From NCBI GenBank assembly GCA_003597995.1, contig QZJY01000007.1, positions 1 to 54,136 on the forward strand: a DNA stretch of 54,136 bases, given 5' to 3'. Below the pieces are notes generated by a model, which saw nothing but the letters and a program-made list of their open reading frames with translations, made no database searches and was not told the DNA's origin. The position numbers and the translations under genes were made by a program. This document shows positions 44,516-52,431 of the stretch, piece by piece; position 1 is the first letter of the stretch, and each line of letters begins with the position of its first letter. Origin of the DNA: Dehalococcoidia bacterium. GTDB taxonomy: Bacteria; Chloroflexota; Dehalococcoidia; Dehalococcoidales; UBA1222.

Positions 44516-45242
44516 AGTTATCGCTGTTAAAAACCTGTCCTACTCTTACCCCGACGGCCAGACCGCCCTGCGCGGCGTCAGCCTGAGCATAAACGAGGGC
44601 GAGACCGTGGCCCTCATGGGGCCCAATGGAGCCGGCAAGTCCACGCTGCTGCTGCATCTCAACGGACTGCTGCACTCGCACGACGGCGCGGTCAGGCTAC
44701 TGGGTCAGGCAGTAGAAGAGGGCAATCTCAAGATGGTGCGCAGGCAGGTGGGGCTGGTCTTCCAGAACCCCGACGACCAGCTTTTTTCACCCACCGTCTT
44801 CGACGACGTGGCCTTCGGCCCGCTCAACCTGGGCATGTCCCCGCATGAGGTCAGGCGAAGCGTCAACAAGGCACTGGATGAGGTGGGCATGGCGGGCTAC
44901 GAAAAACGCTCGCCGCATCACCTCAGCCTGGGTGAAAAGCGGCGCATCGCCATCGCGACCGTGCTGGCCATGTCGCCCAAGGTGTTAGTACTGGATGAGC
45001 CCACCTCCAACCTCGACCCCGGCGGCAAGTGGCATCTCATCGGGCTGCTGCGCAAGTTGCCCGGTACCAAGCTCATCGTCTCGCATGACATGGAGATGGT
45101 GCGGGCGTTGTGCTCGCGCGTCATCATCATGGACCAGGGGCGCATCATAGCCGACGGCGACAGAGATGTCATCCTCAAGGACAGGGCATTGCTGGCGGCC
45201 CACAGCCTGGCGGCTCCGGCAGAGGAAGGAGAGATAAGATAA
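44508..45242 (+). CDS. cbiO: ECF transporter ATPase CbiO
   Basis: The 244-residue ABC ATPase has Walker A GPNGAGKSTLL, signature LSLGEKRRIAIA, Walker B VLVLDEPTSNLDPGG and the switch histidine in LIVSHDMEMV. It drives the CbiMQO metal importer. Start TTG 44508 overlaps the end of cbiQ, implying coupled translation. Confidence 0.94.
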   Translation: MAEVIAVKNLSYSYPDGQTALRGVSLSINEGETVALMGPNGAGKSTLLLHLNGLLHSHDGAVRLLGQAVEEGNLKMVRRQVGLVFQNPDDQLFSPTVFDDVAFGPLNLGMSPHEVRRSVNKALDEVGMAGYEKRSPHHLSLGEKRRIAIATVLAMSPKVLVLDEPTSNLDPGGKWHLIGLLRKLPGTKLIVSHDMEMVRALCSRVIIMDQGRIIADGDRDVILKDRALLAAHSLAAPAEEGEIR

Positions 45243-45796
45243 TGGCACTTATGGACCTGATACGGCATCGCCACAGCATACGCCATTACCTGGACAAACC
45301 GGTGGAGCGAGGGAAGATAATGCAATGCCTGGAAGCGGCGCGCCTGGCGCCCTCGGCCAGTAACAGCCAGCCCTGGCATTTTGTTATCGTCGATGAGCCG
45401 GTTTTGAGGGGCAAGTTATGCCATGCGGCCTTCAGCGGATTGTTCTCCGCTATGAAATTCCCCGGAGAGGCGCCGGTGCTGGTTGCCGCCGTGGCCGACC
45501 CGCCCGGCCCCGGTATCAGGCTGGGGAACCTTGTTCTGCGCACGAATTTCGGCCTGATAGACATGGGCATCGCCGTCGAGCATTTCATCCTGCAGGCGGA
45601 CGAGCTGGGGCTGGGCACCTGCTGGATGGGGCTCTTCGACGAAAAGAAGGTCAAGAAAGCGCTCAATATCCCCTGGGACAGGAAGGTAGTGGCTCTTTTG
45701 ACGCTGGGTTATTTCGACGAGGCGCTGGCGAGGCGGGAGCATCATCGCGAGGCTCTTTCCGGGATGAGCAGCTTCAACGGCTGGCAAAACAAGTAA
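45242..45796 (+). CDS. Nitroreductase-family flavoprotein
   Basis: The 184-residue protein shows the nitroreductase FMN-binding pattern: IRHRHSIRHYLDKPVE, AARLAPSASNSQPWHFVIV and GLGTCWMGLFDEKKVKK. It probably reduces a flavin-accessible substrate with NAD(P)H. ATG 45242 overlaps the cbiO stop by one base, so it is in the transporter operon. A link to metal or cobalamin metabolism (BluB belongs to this superfamily) is possible but not shown; the length is shorter than BluB. Confidence 0.88.
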   Translation: MALMDLIRHRHSIRHYLDKPVERGKIMQCLEAARLAPSASNSQPWHFVIVDEPVLRGKLCHAAFSGLFSAMKFPGEAPVLVAAVADPPGPGIRLGNLVLRTNFGLIDMGIAVEHFILQADELGLGTCWMGLFDEKKVKKALNIPWDRKVVALLTLGYFDEALARREHHREALSGMSSFNGWQNK

Positions 45797-45802
45797 TTAG
45801 AA

Positions 45803-46015
45803 TCTCCCCCTTTAACAAAAGGGGGATTAAAGGGGATTTTCCCCTTGTCTTTGCGAGGCTGCGCAGCAGGCGAAGCAATCTCTCTTAATTTCCTCTCCCT
45901 TGAGGGGAGAGGACTAAGGTGAGGGTGACTGTAACCCCCAACCCCTTTCTCCCCTTGGAAAGAGCTTGCCCTGAGCGAAGCCGAATGGGGGAGATTAAGA
46001 GGGATTCTTCATGAC
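45803..46015. repeat. Cluster of dispersed stem-loop repeats
   Basis: Contains CCCCCTTTAACAAAAGGGGG, TTGCGAGGCTGCGCAGCAGG, GGGAGAGGACTAAGGTGAGG and CCTTGGAAAGAG units. A similar mixture, with a CCCCGACCGCAAGGTCGTGG stem, fills 46223-46497. No gene in either gap. Confidence 0.65.
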
Positions 46016-46027
46016 AAAAATACAGAC

Positions 46028-46222
46028 CTAGCTCTTTATCTCCTTTACACGCCCCACCTGCCCGCTCACCAGGCGCACCTTGATGCCGTGGGGGTGGGTA
46101 GGGGAGTTGGTCAGAATGTCCCTGACCACGCCCTCGGTGAGTTTGCCGCTCTGCTGGTCAGCCTTGAGCACAATGGCAACCTTCATGCCGGGCTTGATGC
46201 TGGAGCGCTGATTACCGTTCAC
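46028..46222 (-). CDS. YwbE family protein
   Basis: The 64-residue protein matches YwbE (TIGR03833): RSSIKPGMKVAIVLKADQQSGKLTEGVVRDILTNSPTHPHGIKVRL. It is a small beta-barrel protein with unknown function, often annotated as a DUF2196 protein. It lies alone among repeats. Confidence 0.88.
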   Translation of the reverse strand: MNGNQRSSIKPGMKVAIVLKADQQSGKLTEGVVRDILTNSPTHPHGIKVRLVSGQVGRVKEIKS

Positions 46223-46497
46223 AATTATTAGTCCTCAGTCCCATCCCCTTTATCCCCTTCCCACCGGGAAGGGGAATTTATACTCACCTTTTCCCGAATA
46301 TCCCGACCATTGTGGTCGAGGGATGTAGTTCGCCGCGAAGCGGACCGAACGAAGTTCGTATCTGTTAATACCCCGACCGCAAGGTCGTGGGAAGTTTATT
46401 TAAGAGAGTGGGCGCTGCGGCGCCCCTCTCTTGCAGGATCTTTCCCTTAGAACAAGGACGGAGACGCACACTCATACCCCTCAAAACGGACATAAGA

Positions 46498-46752
46498 TCA
46501 GAACTTGAAATGCACGAAAATCCGGCCGAAGTTCTTGTCATCCTTCTCCAGCCGGTGATACAGCTTTTTCACCTGCGGCTCTGCCAGAAAACGCAGAACG
46601 CGCTTTTTGAGCTGCCCTGAACCCTTGCCGGGGATTATCTCTACGAGCGCAATCCTCTTACTCACCGCATCGTTGATGACGCGGTTGAGCTCGGCGTCTA
46701 TCATGGAGCCGTTGTTGAAGCAATCGTGCAAGTCCAGGACGATTTTAGCCAT
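46498..46752 (-). CDS. Small Smr-domain protein, second copy
   Basis: The 84-residue protein is an Smr domain: IVLDLHDCFNNGSMIDAELNRVINDAVSKR and IIPGKGSGQLKKRVLRFL, where the usual HGxGxG is PGKGSG. Its own 5' end and promoter segment recur as truncated copies at 47904 and 49646 (see repeats). A TGTAAT -10-like element lies only a few bases ahead of ATG 46752. Confidence 0.82.
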   Translation of the reverse strand: MAKIVLDLHDCFNNGSMIDAELNRVINDAVSKRIALVEIIPGKGSGQLKKRVLRFLAEPQVKKLYHRLEKDDKNFGRIFVHFKF

Positions 46753-46790
46753 AGCTATAGATTACAGGATTGGCGGAAGAATAACTAATA
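46735..46790 (-). repeat. Direct-repeat module, copy 1 (promoter plus 5' end of the Smr gene)
   Basis: On the minus strand CGCCAATCCTGTAATCTATA is followed by ATGGCTAAAATCG. Two other copies in the same orientation at 47935-47990 and 49669-49715 keep the AATCCTRTAATCTATA core and the start of the coding part. Confidence 0.75.
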
Positions 46791-46862
46791 CAAAACGCTC
46801 TTGTTTACCAGTATACGTTTGATAGTTTATATGTACTTTTTGCAACACAGGGAATCTTCTGC

Positions 46863-47777
46863 TTAAACCACAACGGTCAACGCGGATGGCATCACCGAAA
46901 ATGACGCAGGAGCTTCCCCGAGGATTTCTCCATCGGCCTCTACGAGCAGTCGCTCATCGGACTCAATCGTGACAACTGTTACCTTTCTCTCTTTTATTTT
47001 AGGATGTCCGATGTGACTCCCATCGTAAACTGTTGGCACAATCCTCAGCAGTTCAGATTTGCTGACATCACCTACGGTCACTAAGTTCAACAAGCCGTCG
47101 TCTAGCCTGGCATGGGGAGCTATCTGCATTCCGCCTGCAAAGTATTGTCCATTGGCTACTACCACATAACAGCCTAGAAAATTCTCGTGTTTATTTCCTA
47201 CGACAAGTCTAATCCACCTGTTCCGATGGGCAACCAGGGCGCTGTAGCCCGTGATAGTGCGAAGCCTGTAATTGATACTGTGCCCAAACAGTTTCGGCAA
47301 TCTGCTCCAAGCGTTCACAATGGCAGCCCCAAAACCTGCGCTGGCTTCATTTACAAAAAAGCGCTGCAGGCGTCGTCCTTGGTTCCAGCATTCAACCATG
47401 CCAACGTCTATCGAAATCGTTTTCCTATTGACCAATAAAGAAGCGTAATCCTGGGTGATACCAAGCGAACGGGCAAAACTGCTCGCGGTTCCCGTGCTGA
47501 ACATGCCAAGAGTCACATCGCTCGAATTGGTTGAACGTAATATGCCATTGGCCACCTCGTTTATGGTTCCGTCACCACCAGCGGCTATAAGGTAGCGATA
47601 GTCAGCGTCGATAGCTCGTTTGGCTATTTCAATCGCATGACCCGGGCCTCTTGTGAATTCATAGTCAAACGATAAGCCAGTGTCACGCAGGTGCGTGTAG
47701 ATATGTGGCCAGTGCCTGCGGATTGAGCCACCACCCGCTACCGGATTGATAATTACTTTGGCACGCGATAATGTCAT
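46863..47777 (-). CDS. Diacylglycerol kinase-like lipid kinase
   Basis: The 304-residue protein has the DAGK catalytic pattern: IINPVAGGGSIRRHW at the start, AAGGDGTINEVANGI (GGDGT) and GTASSFARSLGI. It phosphorylates diacylglycerol or a related lipid, like DgkB/YegS. The NAD kinase fold is shared, but length and motifs favour the lipid kinase. It sits between two of the direct-repeat modules. Confidence 0.92.
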   Translation of the reverse strand: MTLSRAKVIINPVAGGGSIRRHWPHIYTHLRDTGLSFDYEFTRGPGHAIEIAKRAIDADYRYLIAAGGDGTINEVANGILRSTNSSDVTLGMFSTGTASSFARSLGITQDYASLLVNRKTISIDVGMVECWNQGRRLQRFFVNEASAGFGAAIVNAWSRLPKLFGHSINYRLRTITGYSALVAHRNRWIRLVVGNKHENFLGCYVVVANGQYFAGGMQIAPHARLDDGLLNLVTVGDVSKSELLRIVPTVYDGSHIGHPKIKERKVTVVTIESDERLLVEADGEILGEAPASFSVMPSALTVVV

Positions 47778-47903
47778 TGTCTGCGCCCATTGGACCCAGG
47801 CACATCAGGCCTTAATACATCCAAACTAAATGAATATTTTGCACTCGTTATACAATATACTCTATTTTTAATACTCTAAGTATAAAAAGTTCAGCTAGTT
47901 TGG

Positions 47904-47990
47904 TTAGTGAAGGATGTTATTGAAGCAGTCGTGCAGTGACAGAACGATTTTAGCCATGGAGATAGATTACAGGATTGAGGGCGGAATGAC
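47904..47990 (-). pseudogene. Truncated copy of the Smr gene 5' end (direct-repeat module, copy 2)
   Basis: ATG 47957 reads MAKIVLSLHDCFNNILH and stops; the full gene reads MAKIVLDLHDCFNN. The upstream segment CAATCCTGTAATCTAT is kept. After residue 14 similarity ends, so this is a remnant of duplication. Confidence 0.75.
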
Positions 47991-48012
47991 GAGTTGTTGC
48001 GCCTGCTGTCCA

Positions 48013-48040
48013 TTTCAATTACCCTGAATGATGTTATAAT
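48013..48040 (+). promoter_or_regulatory. Candidate promoter of the VWA/J-domain pair
   Basis: TTTCAA (48013-48018), 16 bases, TATAAT (48035-48040). Transcription would start near 48047, which excludes the in-frame starts further upstream and supports ATG 48072. Confidence 0.55.
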
Positions 48041-48071
48041 GCCAACGAAACACCACAAGGATTGGCGGGCG

Positions 48072-48728
48072 ATGGACAAAAAATCGAAGGGGATTGAGAT
48101 TGTGCGCGGGGCGGCAAGCGCAGGCTATTCCGTGAAATCCGGTGGAATCAGTGTGCATACTGAAGGACAGAAGATAAACCTGCATTTCGACAGCCAGCAA
48201 GGTTACGTTTATCTTGTTATTGACTGTTCTGCCAGCATGAGCGGGTACAAGCTGGAGCAGGCGAAGAAGGGTATCATCGATTTCGCCAGAGATGCGATTA
48301 AGAAAGAGTATCTTGTCGGCCTGATATCGTTCGATTCAGAAGCAAGTCATCTTTGCGAACCGGTCCGTGATATGAAAGTGCTTCAACCGTGCCTTCAAAA
48401 CCTGGTACCGGGCGGAACGACAAATATGGCTGATGCAATTAAGCTGGCGCACACGCGCTTAAAGCTATTTGACGGCAGCCGTGCTATTGTAATCGCAACC
48501 GATGGACAAGCCGATGATGAGCAGGCTGCCTTATCAGCCGGCAAACAAGCCAGGAGTGAGGGTATCGACATTATCACAATCGGCACTGATGACGCAGATA
48601 GGGAATTTCTGCAGAATCTTGCCACGCGAAAAGAGTTGGGGTCTAAGGTAGCTAGAGAGCAGTTCGCAAAAACAATTGCTTCGGCATCCAACCTCTTGCC
48701 GCCGCCCAGGGGAATCATAAGGAAGTAG
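48072..48728 (+). CDS. von Willebrand factor A domain protein
   Basis: The 218-residue protein has a VWA domain with a full MIDAS: D51-C-S-A-S55 (VIDCSASMSG), the threonine in GGTTNMADAI and the aspartate in IATDGQAD. Residues 1-45 precede it (GGISVHTEGQKINLHF). There is no signal peptide, so it acts in the cytoplasm, probably as a metal-dependent protein-binding module. It is followed after 12 bases by a J-domain gene, and the two are surely cotranscribed. The gene lies between direct-repeat modules 2 and 3. Confidence 0.85.
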   Translation: MDKKSKGIEIVRGAASAGYSVKSGGISVHTEGQKINLHFDSQQGYVYLVIDCSASMSGYKLEQAKKGIIDFARDAIKKEYLVGLISFDSEASHLCEPVRDMKVLQPCLQNLVPGGTTNMADAIKLAHTRLKLFDGSRAIVIATDGQADDEQAALSAGKQARSEGIDIITIGTDDADREFLQNLATRKELGSKVAREQFAKTIASASNLLPPPRGIIRK

Positions 48729-48740
48729 TGGATATTTGAA

Positions 48741-49451
48741 ATGACCTGGGAAGAAGCCTGCCGTATCCTCGGGGTTCCAGTAACTGCTGCTCCCGCGGAA
48801 ATAAAAACCCAATGGCTGTACAAAGCCAACCTGTTTCACCCGGACAAAACGGCAAACCTGCCCGAGAGCATGCGGGAAAAAGCCGAAGATGATTTCAAGC
48901 AGGCAAGCGCGGCGTACGATTTCCTTAAAGACCTAAAGAACAATCCGTACACTACCCCACCGAAACTTGATATCCGAGTCAGACACATACGCTTCAAAGA
49001 CCTTGAGACTGGACAAAAAAAGAGCACCAGTTTTGAAATCAAAAGCACCGGCGGTCCTTACACCAGGTTTTGGATCGATGATGCGGCAGCCCCCTGGCTG
49101 CGTGTTACCGATATTAAATCAACAACCAATGAGCCCCTGCCGCTGGAAGTTACCGTAGAAGCTACCGGGATGGGACAACCGGGGCAGCAAGCCCAGTGCA
49201 GATTATTAATCCGGCTGGAGAATGAAAAAACCAAATCCAGAGATGAAAAGGTTATCCCGGTTGAAATAGTGATGCGGAAAGCTCAAAAACCAAGGCTGGA
49301 ACACACGCAGGACCTGAACCCGAGGATTCAACCTCCGCCAACTCTACCCGCAAGGCCTGTGCTGAAGCAGAAGTTCGCCTTTCTGTATTTTTTTATCGTA
49401 TGTCTGGTCCTCATTATTGTCATCGCAGTATTACAATACAGGGGTAGTTAA
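48741..49451 (+). CDS. J-domain protein with C-terminal membrane anchor
   Basis: The 236-residue protein starts with a J domain (residues 2-66) with the HPD motif H33-P34-D35 (LFHPDKTANL). A beta-rich middle (residues 75-180: IRVRHIRFKDLETGQKKSTSFEI ... LPLEVTVEATG) resembles an Ig or C-terminal DnaJ-like sandwich. A proline-rich stretch leads to one hydrophobic helix at about 208-230 (FAFLYFFIVCLVLIIVIAVL). It is tail-anchored with the J domain in the cytoplasm. It would recruit DnaK to the membrane, perhaps with the VWA partner. Not a normal DnaJ, since the zinc and G/F regions are missing. Confidence 0.83.
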   Translation: MTWEEACRILGVPVTAAPAEIKTQWLYKANLFHPDKTANLPESMREKAEDDFKQASAAYDFLKDLKNNPYTTPPKLDIRVRHIRFKDLETGQKKSTSFEIKSTGGPYTRFWIDDAAAPWLRVTDIKSTTNEPLPLEVTVEATGMGQPGQQAQCRLLIRLENEKTKSRDEKVIPVEIVMRKAQKPRLEHTQDLNPRIQPPPTLPARPVLKQKFAFLYFFIVCLVLIIVIAVLQYRGS

Positions 49452-49461
49452 AACGGGCAAT

Positions 49462-49484
49462 AAAAAACCTCCGTTGTAAGGAGG
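49462..49484 (-). terminator. Terminator of the SAM riboswitch expression platform
   Basis: On the minus strand CCTCC-TTACAAC-GGAGG followed by TTTTTT (49467-49462). It lies 32 bases beyond the aptamer, the usual place for a SAM-I off-switch. Confidence 0.8.
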
Positions 49485-49515
49485 CTAAAGCCCTCTTTTT
49501 CGCTTTGTAAGCGGC

Positions 49516-49614
49516 CTATCGTTTCCCTTGCGGGATGGCTTTGGCACCTTTAAGAAAGACTAAAGGTTGCCGGGTGGGTCACAGGGCCATAACCCTCGCC
49601 ACCACTCTCGATAG
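49516..49614 (-). ncRNA. SAM-I riboswitch (S-box) aptamer
   Basis: On the minus strand P1 is CTATCG (49614-49609) pairing with CGATAG (49521-49516). Between them are the S-box hallmarks in order: GAGAGTGGTGG, GAGGGTTATGGCCC, TGTGACCCACCCGGCAACC, a P3 hairpin (CCTTTAG...TTAAAGG), GGTGCCAAAGCC and a small P4 (CCCGCAAGGG). SAM-I aptamers bind S-adenosylmethionine and usually switch off methionine or cysteine genes. Here no gene on the minus strand follows; the downstream DNA is the reverse strand of the J-domain and VWA genes. Confidence 0.92.
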
Positions 49615-49642
49615 TTAATATATTCAGTTGTTAATCACAAGT

Positions 49643-49671
49643 ATTCTACGCTACCTGCGCTCGAATGGCAA
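49643..49671 (-). promoter_or_regulatory. Promoter of the orphan SAM riboswitch transcript
   Basis: On the minus strand TTGCCA (49671-49666), 17 bases, TAGAAT (49648-49643). Predicted start near 49636, some 20 bases before the aptamer. Confidence 0.65.
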
Positions 49672-49715
49672 CTTTAGTCATAGGTATAGATTATAGGATT
49701 GGGGGCAGAATAATT
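49646..49715 (-). repeat. Direct-repeat module, copy 3, feeding into the riboswitch
   Basis: On the minus strand CCAATCCTATAATCTATACC precedes ATG 49681, which reads MTKVAIRAQVA and stops at 49646. It is a third, more decayed copy of the Smr 5' segment. Its TATAAT could provide a second promoter for the riboswitch RNA. Confidence 0.65.
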
Positions 49716-49869
49716 ACTTTGTGCGACGCGAGTGGGGCGCGAGAGGCCGGAGGAGATGGGAGAATCATGGGTGCGCTGGAAGTGCAGGTTTGGATTTAGA
49801 CTGCGGAAAGCAGAAATTCCCTTCTATTGCTATTCTTTTCTGTTGATGATTCGTTTACAGAAGTGGATT

Positions 49870-50535
49870 CTAGGCCACGGTGAAATATGTTTCCTTCGGC
49901 ACCGTTTTCCCTCCCAAACTAGCTGTGACTACAATCCTCCACGAGCCGGGTGTCGTGTTCGTGCCCACCTTCCATGTCCAGGATACATTCCCATTGCTGT
50001 CCGCATTCTTGGCATATAGACCCTGCGCGGTACTCGGACCTGACTTATAGTAGACGGTTATGCTGCACAGCGCGCCTGGTGCTGTCTTTGCAGTCAGTGT
50101 AGCGTTTGCGCCGGGACGGACCGGTGATGTCACTGAAACAATCTCGAGCTGCAGTGTTGCCGTGGTGGACGGGGGAGTAGTAATGGTAGTCGGAGGAGCG
50201 GTTGTAGTTTGGGGAGTAGTCGTTGTCGTAGACGGCAAGGTTGTTGTCGGAGGAATGCTTGTCGTCGGGGCTATGCTGGTCTTTGTGGAAGGTGAAGCAC
50301 TGGAAGTCGTGCTTACCGAAAGCGAGCTGGTGGTTGGTGACGGAGTGGTAACAGTTGTTGTAGGTGGAGTGCTGGTTGACAAAGGCGGCTTCGTCGTAGT
50401 TTGCGGTAAGTTTGATGTAGCCAGTGGGCTCGACGGAGGAAGGGTCGTCTTCTGAGTTGTCTGGGCTGGGCTTTGGATGCAGGCATAAAGCATGATGCTG
50501 AGAACGATTGCCAAGGTTATCAATGCCCTTTTCAT
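49870..50535 (-). CDS. Lipoprotein with Ser/Thr/Pro-rich linker and Ig-like C-terminal domain
   Basis: The 221-residue protein has a lipoprotein signal peptide with lipobox LYAC (C19). Residues 22-128 are almost only Ser, Thr and Pro. The C-terminal ~90 residues form a beta-sandwich (LEIVSVTSPVRPGANATLTAK, SITVYYKSGPSTAQGLYAK, VSWTWKVGTNTTPGSWRIVVTA) of a type found in Chloroflexota and archaeal surface proteins. It is surface-exposed and probably glycosylated. It is the second gene of an operon, 12 bases after the metallo-beta-lactamase-fold gene. Confidence 0.85.
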   Translation of the reverse strand: MKRALITLAIVLSIMLYACIQSPAQTTQKTTLPPSSPLATSNLPQTTTKPPLSTSTPPTTTVTTPSPTTSSLSVSTTSSASPSTKTSIAPTTSIPPTTTLPSTTTTTPQTTTAPPTTITTPPSTTATLQLEIVSVTSPVRPGANATLTAKTAPGALCSITVYYKSGPSTAQGLYAKNADSNGNVSWTWKVGTNTTPGSWRIVVTASLGGKTVPKETYFTVA

Positions 50536-50547
50536 TCCCGGCCTCCT

Positions 50548-51591
50548 CTAACTTCTAGCAGGTTGGACGCTATATGTTATCCCATCGGTTCTTACTAAGA
50601 TATTACCATTAACGTCGGTACCGAATATGGCAGCTCCAATGTTCTTCAATGTATCAATTGTCACTTTATGCGGATGCCCATAACTATTTCCTACCCCAGC
50701 CATATACACGGCAATCTCTGGCATGACTCTTGCCAGAAATGCCGGAGAAGAAGCCGTTTTTGACCCATGATGCCCTACCTTCAAAACCTGCACATGGTGC
50801 AATGGAATATCGCTAGCTGAGAGCATCCTCGCCTCAGATTCCCGCTCAGTATCCCCTTCGAACAGGAAATCGACGTTCCCATAATCAAGCTCTGTAACGA
50901 TGCTGTTGTTATTGGTGGTGCCGGATAAATCGAACGGGTTAAGGATTGTTAAAGTAAGGTTGCCTGCGGTGATTTTGTTACCCCTCTTGCCGATATTAAC
51001 TTGAGCATTTTCTACCTCCACAGCGTTCATGAAGTCAGAATAAGTCTTTGATGTACTAGATTCGCCATTGTACCAAACCTGATCAACTTTGAAGGTGTTC
51101 AGGACATCGATTAGACCACCTATGTGGTCGGCATGGGGGTGGGTGGCAATCATTACTTCGAGGTCGCCGTCCACATGTTGCTTAAGGAATTGCACCACAC
51201 CGGGTTGCCTCTCGCCAGCATCAATGAGGATTTCGGTAGTGCCGAGGTCGATAAGAATGGAGTCGCCTTGGCCGACGTCGATGAAATAGACGGAGAGGGT
51301 GCCGCTAGTAGTTAGAATTGTATTAGTGACAGTTGTTGTAGTAACAGTCGCTGGCGTATTAGATGCAGTAGACAAAGCATCCCCAGCTATAGTTGACGCT
51401 TGGGTAGTTGGGGATGCAGTAACTGTCTGAGTTACTGTGGTTCCTGGGCTTGTTTGCGTAGCAACTGGAGATATTATTATCGCATTGCCTGAGGTAGTGA
51501 TGGATAACGTACAGCCGGTAAATGCCATAACAAGGATTGCGAGGACAACCAACGCGATACGTTGCCAACATGTACGAGCTGAATTATTCAT
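50548..51591 (-). CDS. Secreted metallo-beta-lactamase-fold lipoprotein (ComEC-like hydrolase domain)
   Basis: The 347-residue protein has a lipobox at AFTGC (C27), a Ser/Thr-rich linker (residues 35-95) and an MBL domain: VYFIDVGQGDSILIDLG, ATHPHADHIGG (HxHxDH), LFEGDTERESEARM and VGHHGSKTASSPAFL. This is the stand-alone form of the ComEC C-terminal nuclease/phosphodiesterase domain. It probably cleaves extracellular nucleic acids or phosphoesters. A second, related gene is at 53043. Confidence 0.9.
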   Translation of the reverse strand: MNNSARTCWQRIALVVLAILVMAFTGCTLSITTSGNAIIISPVATQTSPGTTVTQTVTASPTTQASTIAGDALSTASNTPATVTTTTVTNTILTTSGTLSVYFIDVGQGDSILIDLGTTEILIDAGERQPGVVQFLKQHVDGDLEVMIATHPHADHIGGLIDVLNTFKVDQVWYNGESSTSKTYSDFMNAVEVENAQVNIGKRGNKITAGNLTLTILNPFDLSGTTNNNSIVTELDYGNVDFLFEGDTERESEARMLSASDIPLHHVQVLKVGHHGSKTASSPAFLARVMPEIAVYMAGVGNSYGHPHKVTIDTLKNIGAAIFGTDVNGNILVRTDGITYSVQPARS

Positions 51592-51726
51592 AACGAACCT
51601 CCAGCTATCCTGTGCTACATAGTAGGTCGCTCAATATCTAATGTCAATATATATCTATTATCATATAATTGTGCCTAATGAATCTCCGTTCTGTACCATC
51701 ACCTCAAAACGTAGGGATGGTGAAGC

Positions 51727-51927
51727 ATGGCAAGGAAGAAGGTATCAGAACAACCCAAAGAGAAAATTGATAGGATATTCCTGAGCTTCACGGATGCACA
51801 GGAGTTTTTAGGGGTAAGCCATCAGACCGTGTATAAGTTGATGAAGGAAGGATTGCCGAGCCATAAAATTGGGAAGAAAAGGGTGTTCTTAAAAGAGGAT
51901 TTAGTTATGTGGATTAAGCAACATTAA
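51727..51927 (+). CDS. Excisionase-family helix-turn-helix protein
   Basis: The 66-residue protein has the HTH_17/excisionase motif FTDAQEFLGVSHQTVYKLMKEGLPSHKIGKKRVFLKEDLVMWI. Such proteins are MerR-like DNA binders and occur with mobile elements. No integrase is near. It converges with the HEPN gene. Confidence 0.85.
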   Translation: MARKKVSEQPKEKIDRIFLSFTDAQEFLGVSHQTVYKLMKEGLPSHKIGKKRVFLKEDLVMWIKQH

Positions 51928-51984
51928 GCGTTTGATTTCACCCACAGCCTCCGTCCATCAGTTATGAACTCTTGCTGGACATTC

Positions 51985-52431
51985 CTAGAGCAGTTCAGGG
52001 TGATTCTTTTTCAACCACTCCTCGACCGCGTTTCGTAAATTTTTAGCCAGAGTGAGCATTGCTTCTGCCTCTGCTTCTGTTATCATTCCCGCCATTTCGT
52101 AATCGCTGATGTTACGTTTCTGGCGGAACTTATCCAGCGTCGTGATGAGGAGCGGCTTTGCCTTGATGGTATAGGCCAGCGATTGTATAACGCGGTAGTG
52201 CTGGCCATCTTTCCTCGCGCGATATCCGGCCGCCGATAGCGCCGCCATAGCCGCCGTGAGGGCGGCATTATAAGCTATGCTCAGCTTCCAGTCGGGCCCG
52301 AGCCCGGGTATGCAACACTTTTCCAGGTCGCGGTCGCATATAGCCAGCAGGCGCTTGGTCTCATGCGCCGAAGGATGATGTATTTCGATAAGTTTATCGG
52401 CCAGCCAGTTTTCCAAGCTCATTTTCATCAC
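51985..52431 (-). CDS. HEPN-domain protein (toxin partner of MNT)
   Basis: The 148-residue all-helical protein has the HEPN signature region FRQKRNISDYE (R106, N107, Y111). Classic HEPN toxins carry Rx4-6H; here the expected histidine is not clear, so RNase activity may be altered. It overlaps the upstream MNT gene by 38 bases, as in type VII toxin-antitoxin systems, where the MNT protein neutralises the HEPN RNase by adding nucleotides. Confidence 0.78.
   Translation of the reverse strand: MMKMSLENWLADKLIEIHHPSAHETKRLLAICDRDLEKCCIPGLGPDWKLSIAYNAALTAAMAALSAAGYRARKDGQHYRVIQSLAYTIKAKPLLITTLDKFRQKRNISDYEMAGMITEAEAEAMLTLAKNLRNAVEEWLKKNHPELL

Noticed and set aside
47994-48071. N-terminal extension of the VWA protein (earlier in-frame start)
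   Set aside because: It would start upstream of or within the TATAAT at 48035-48040; ATG 48072 fits the transcript better.
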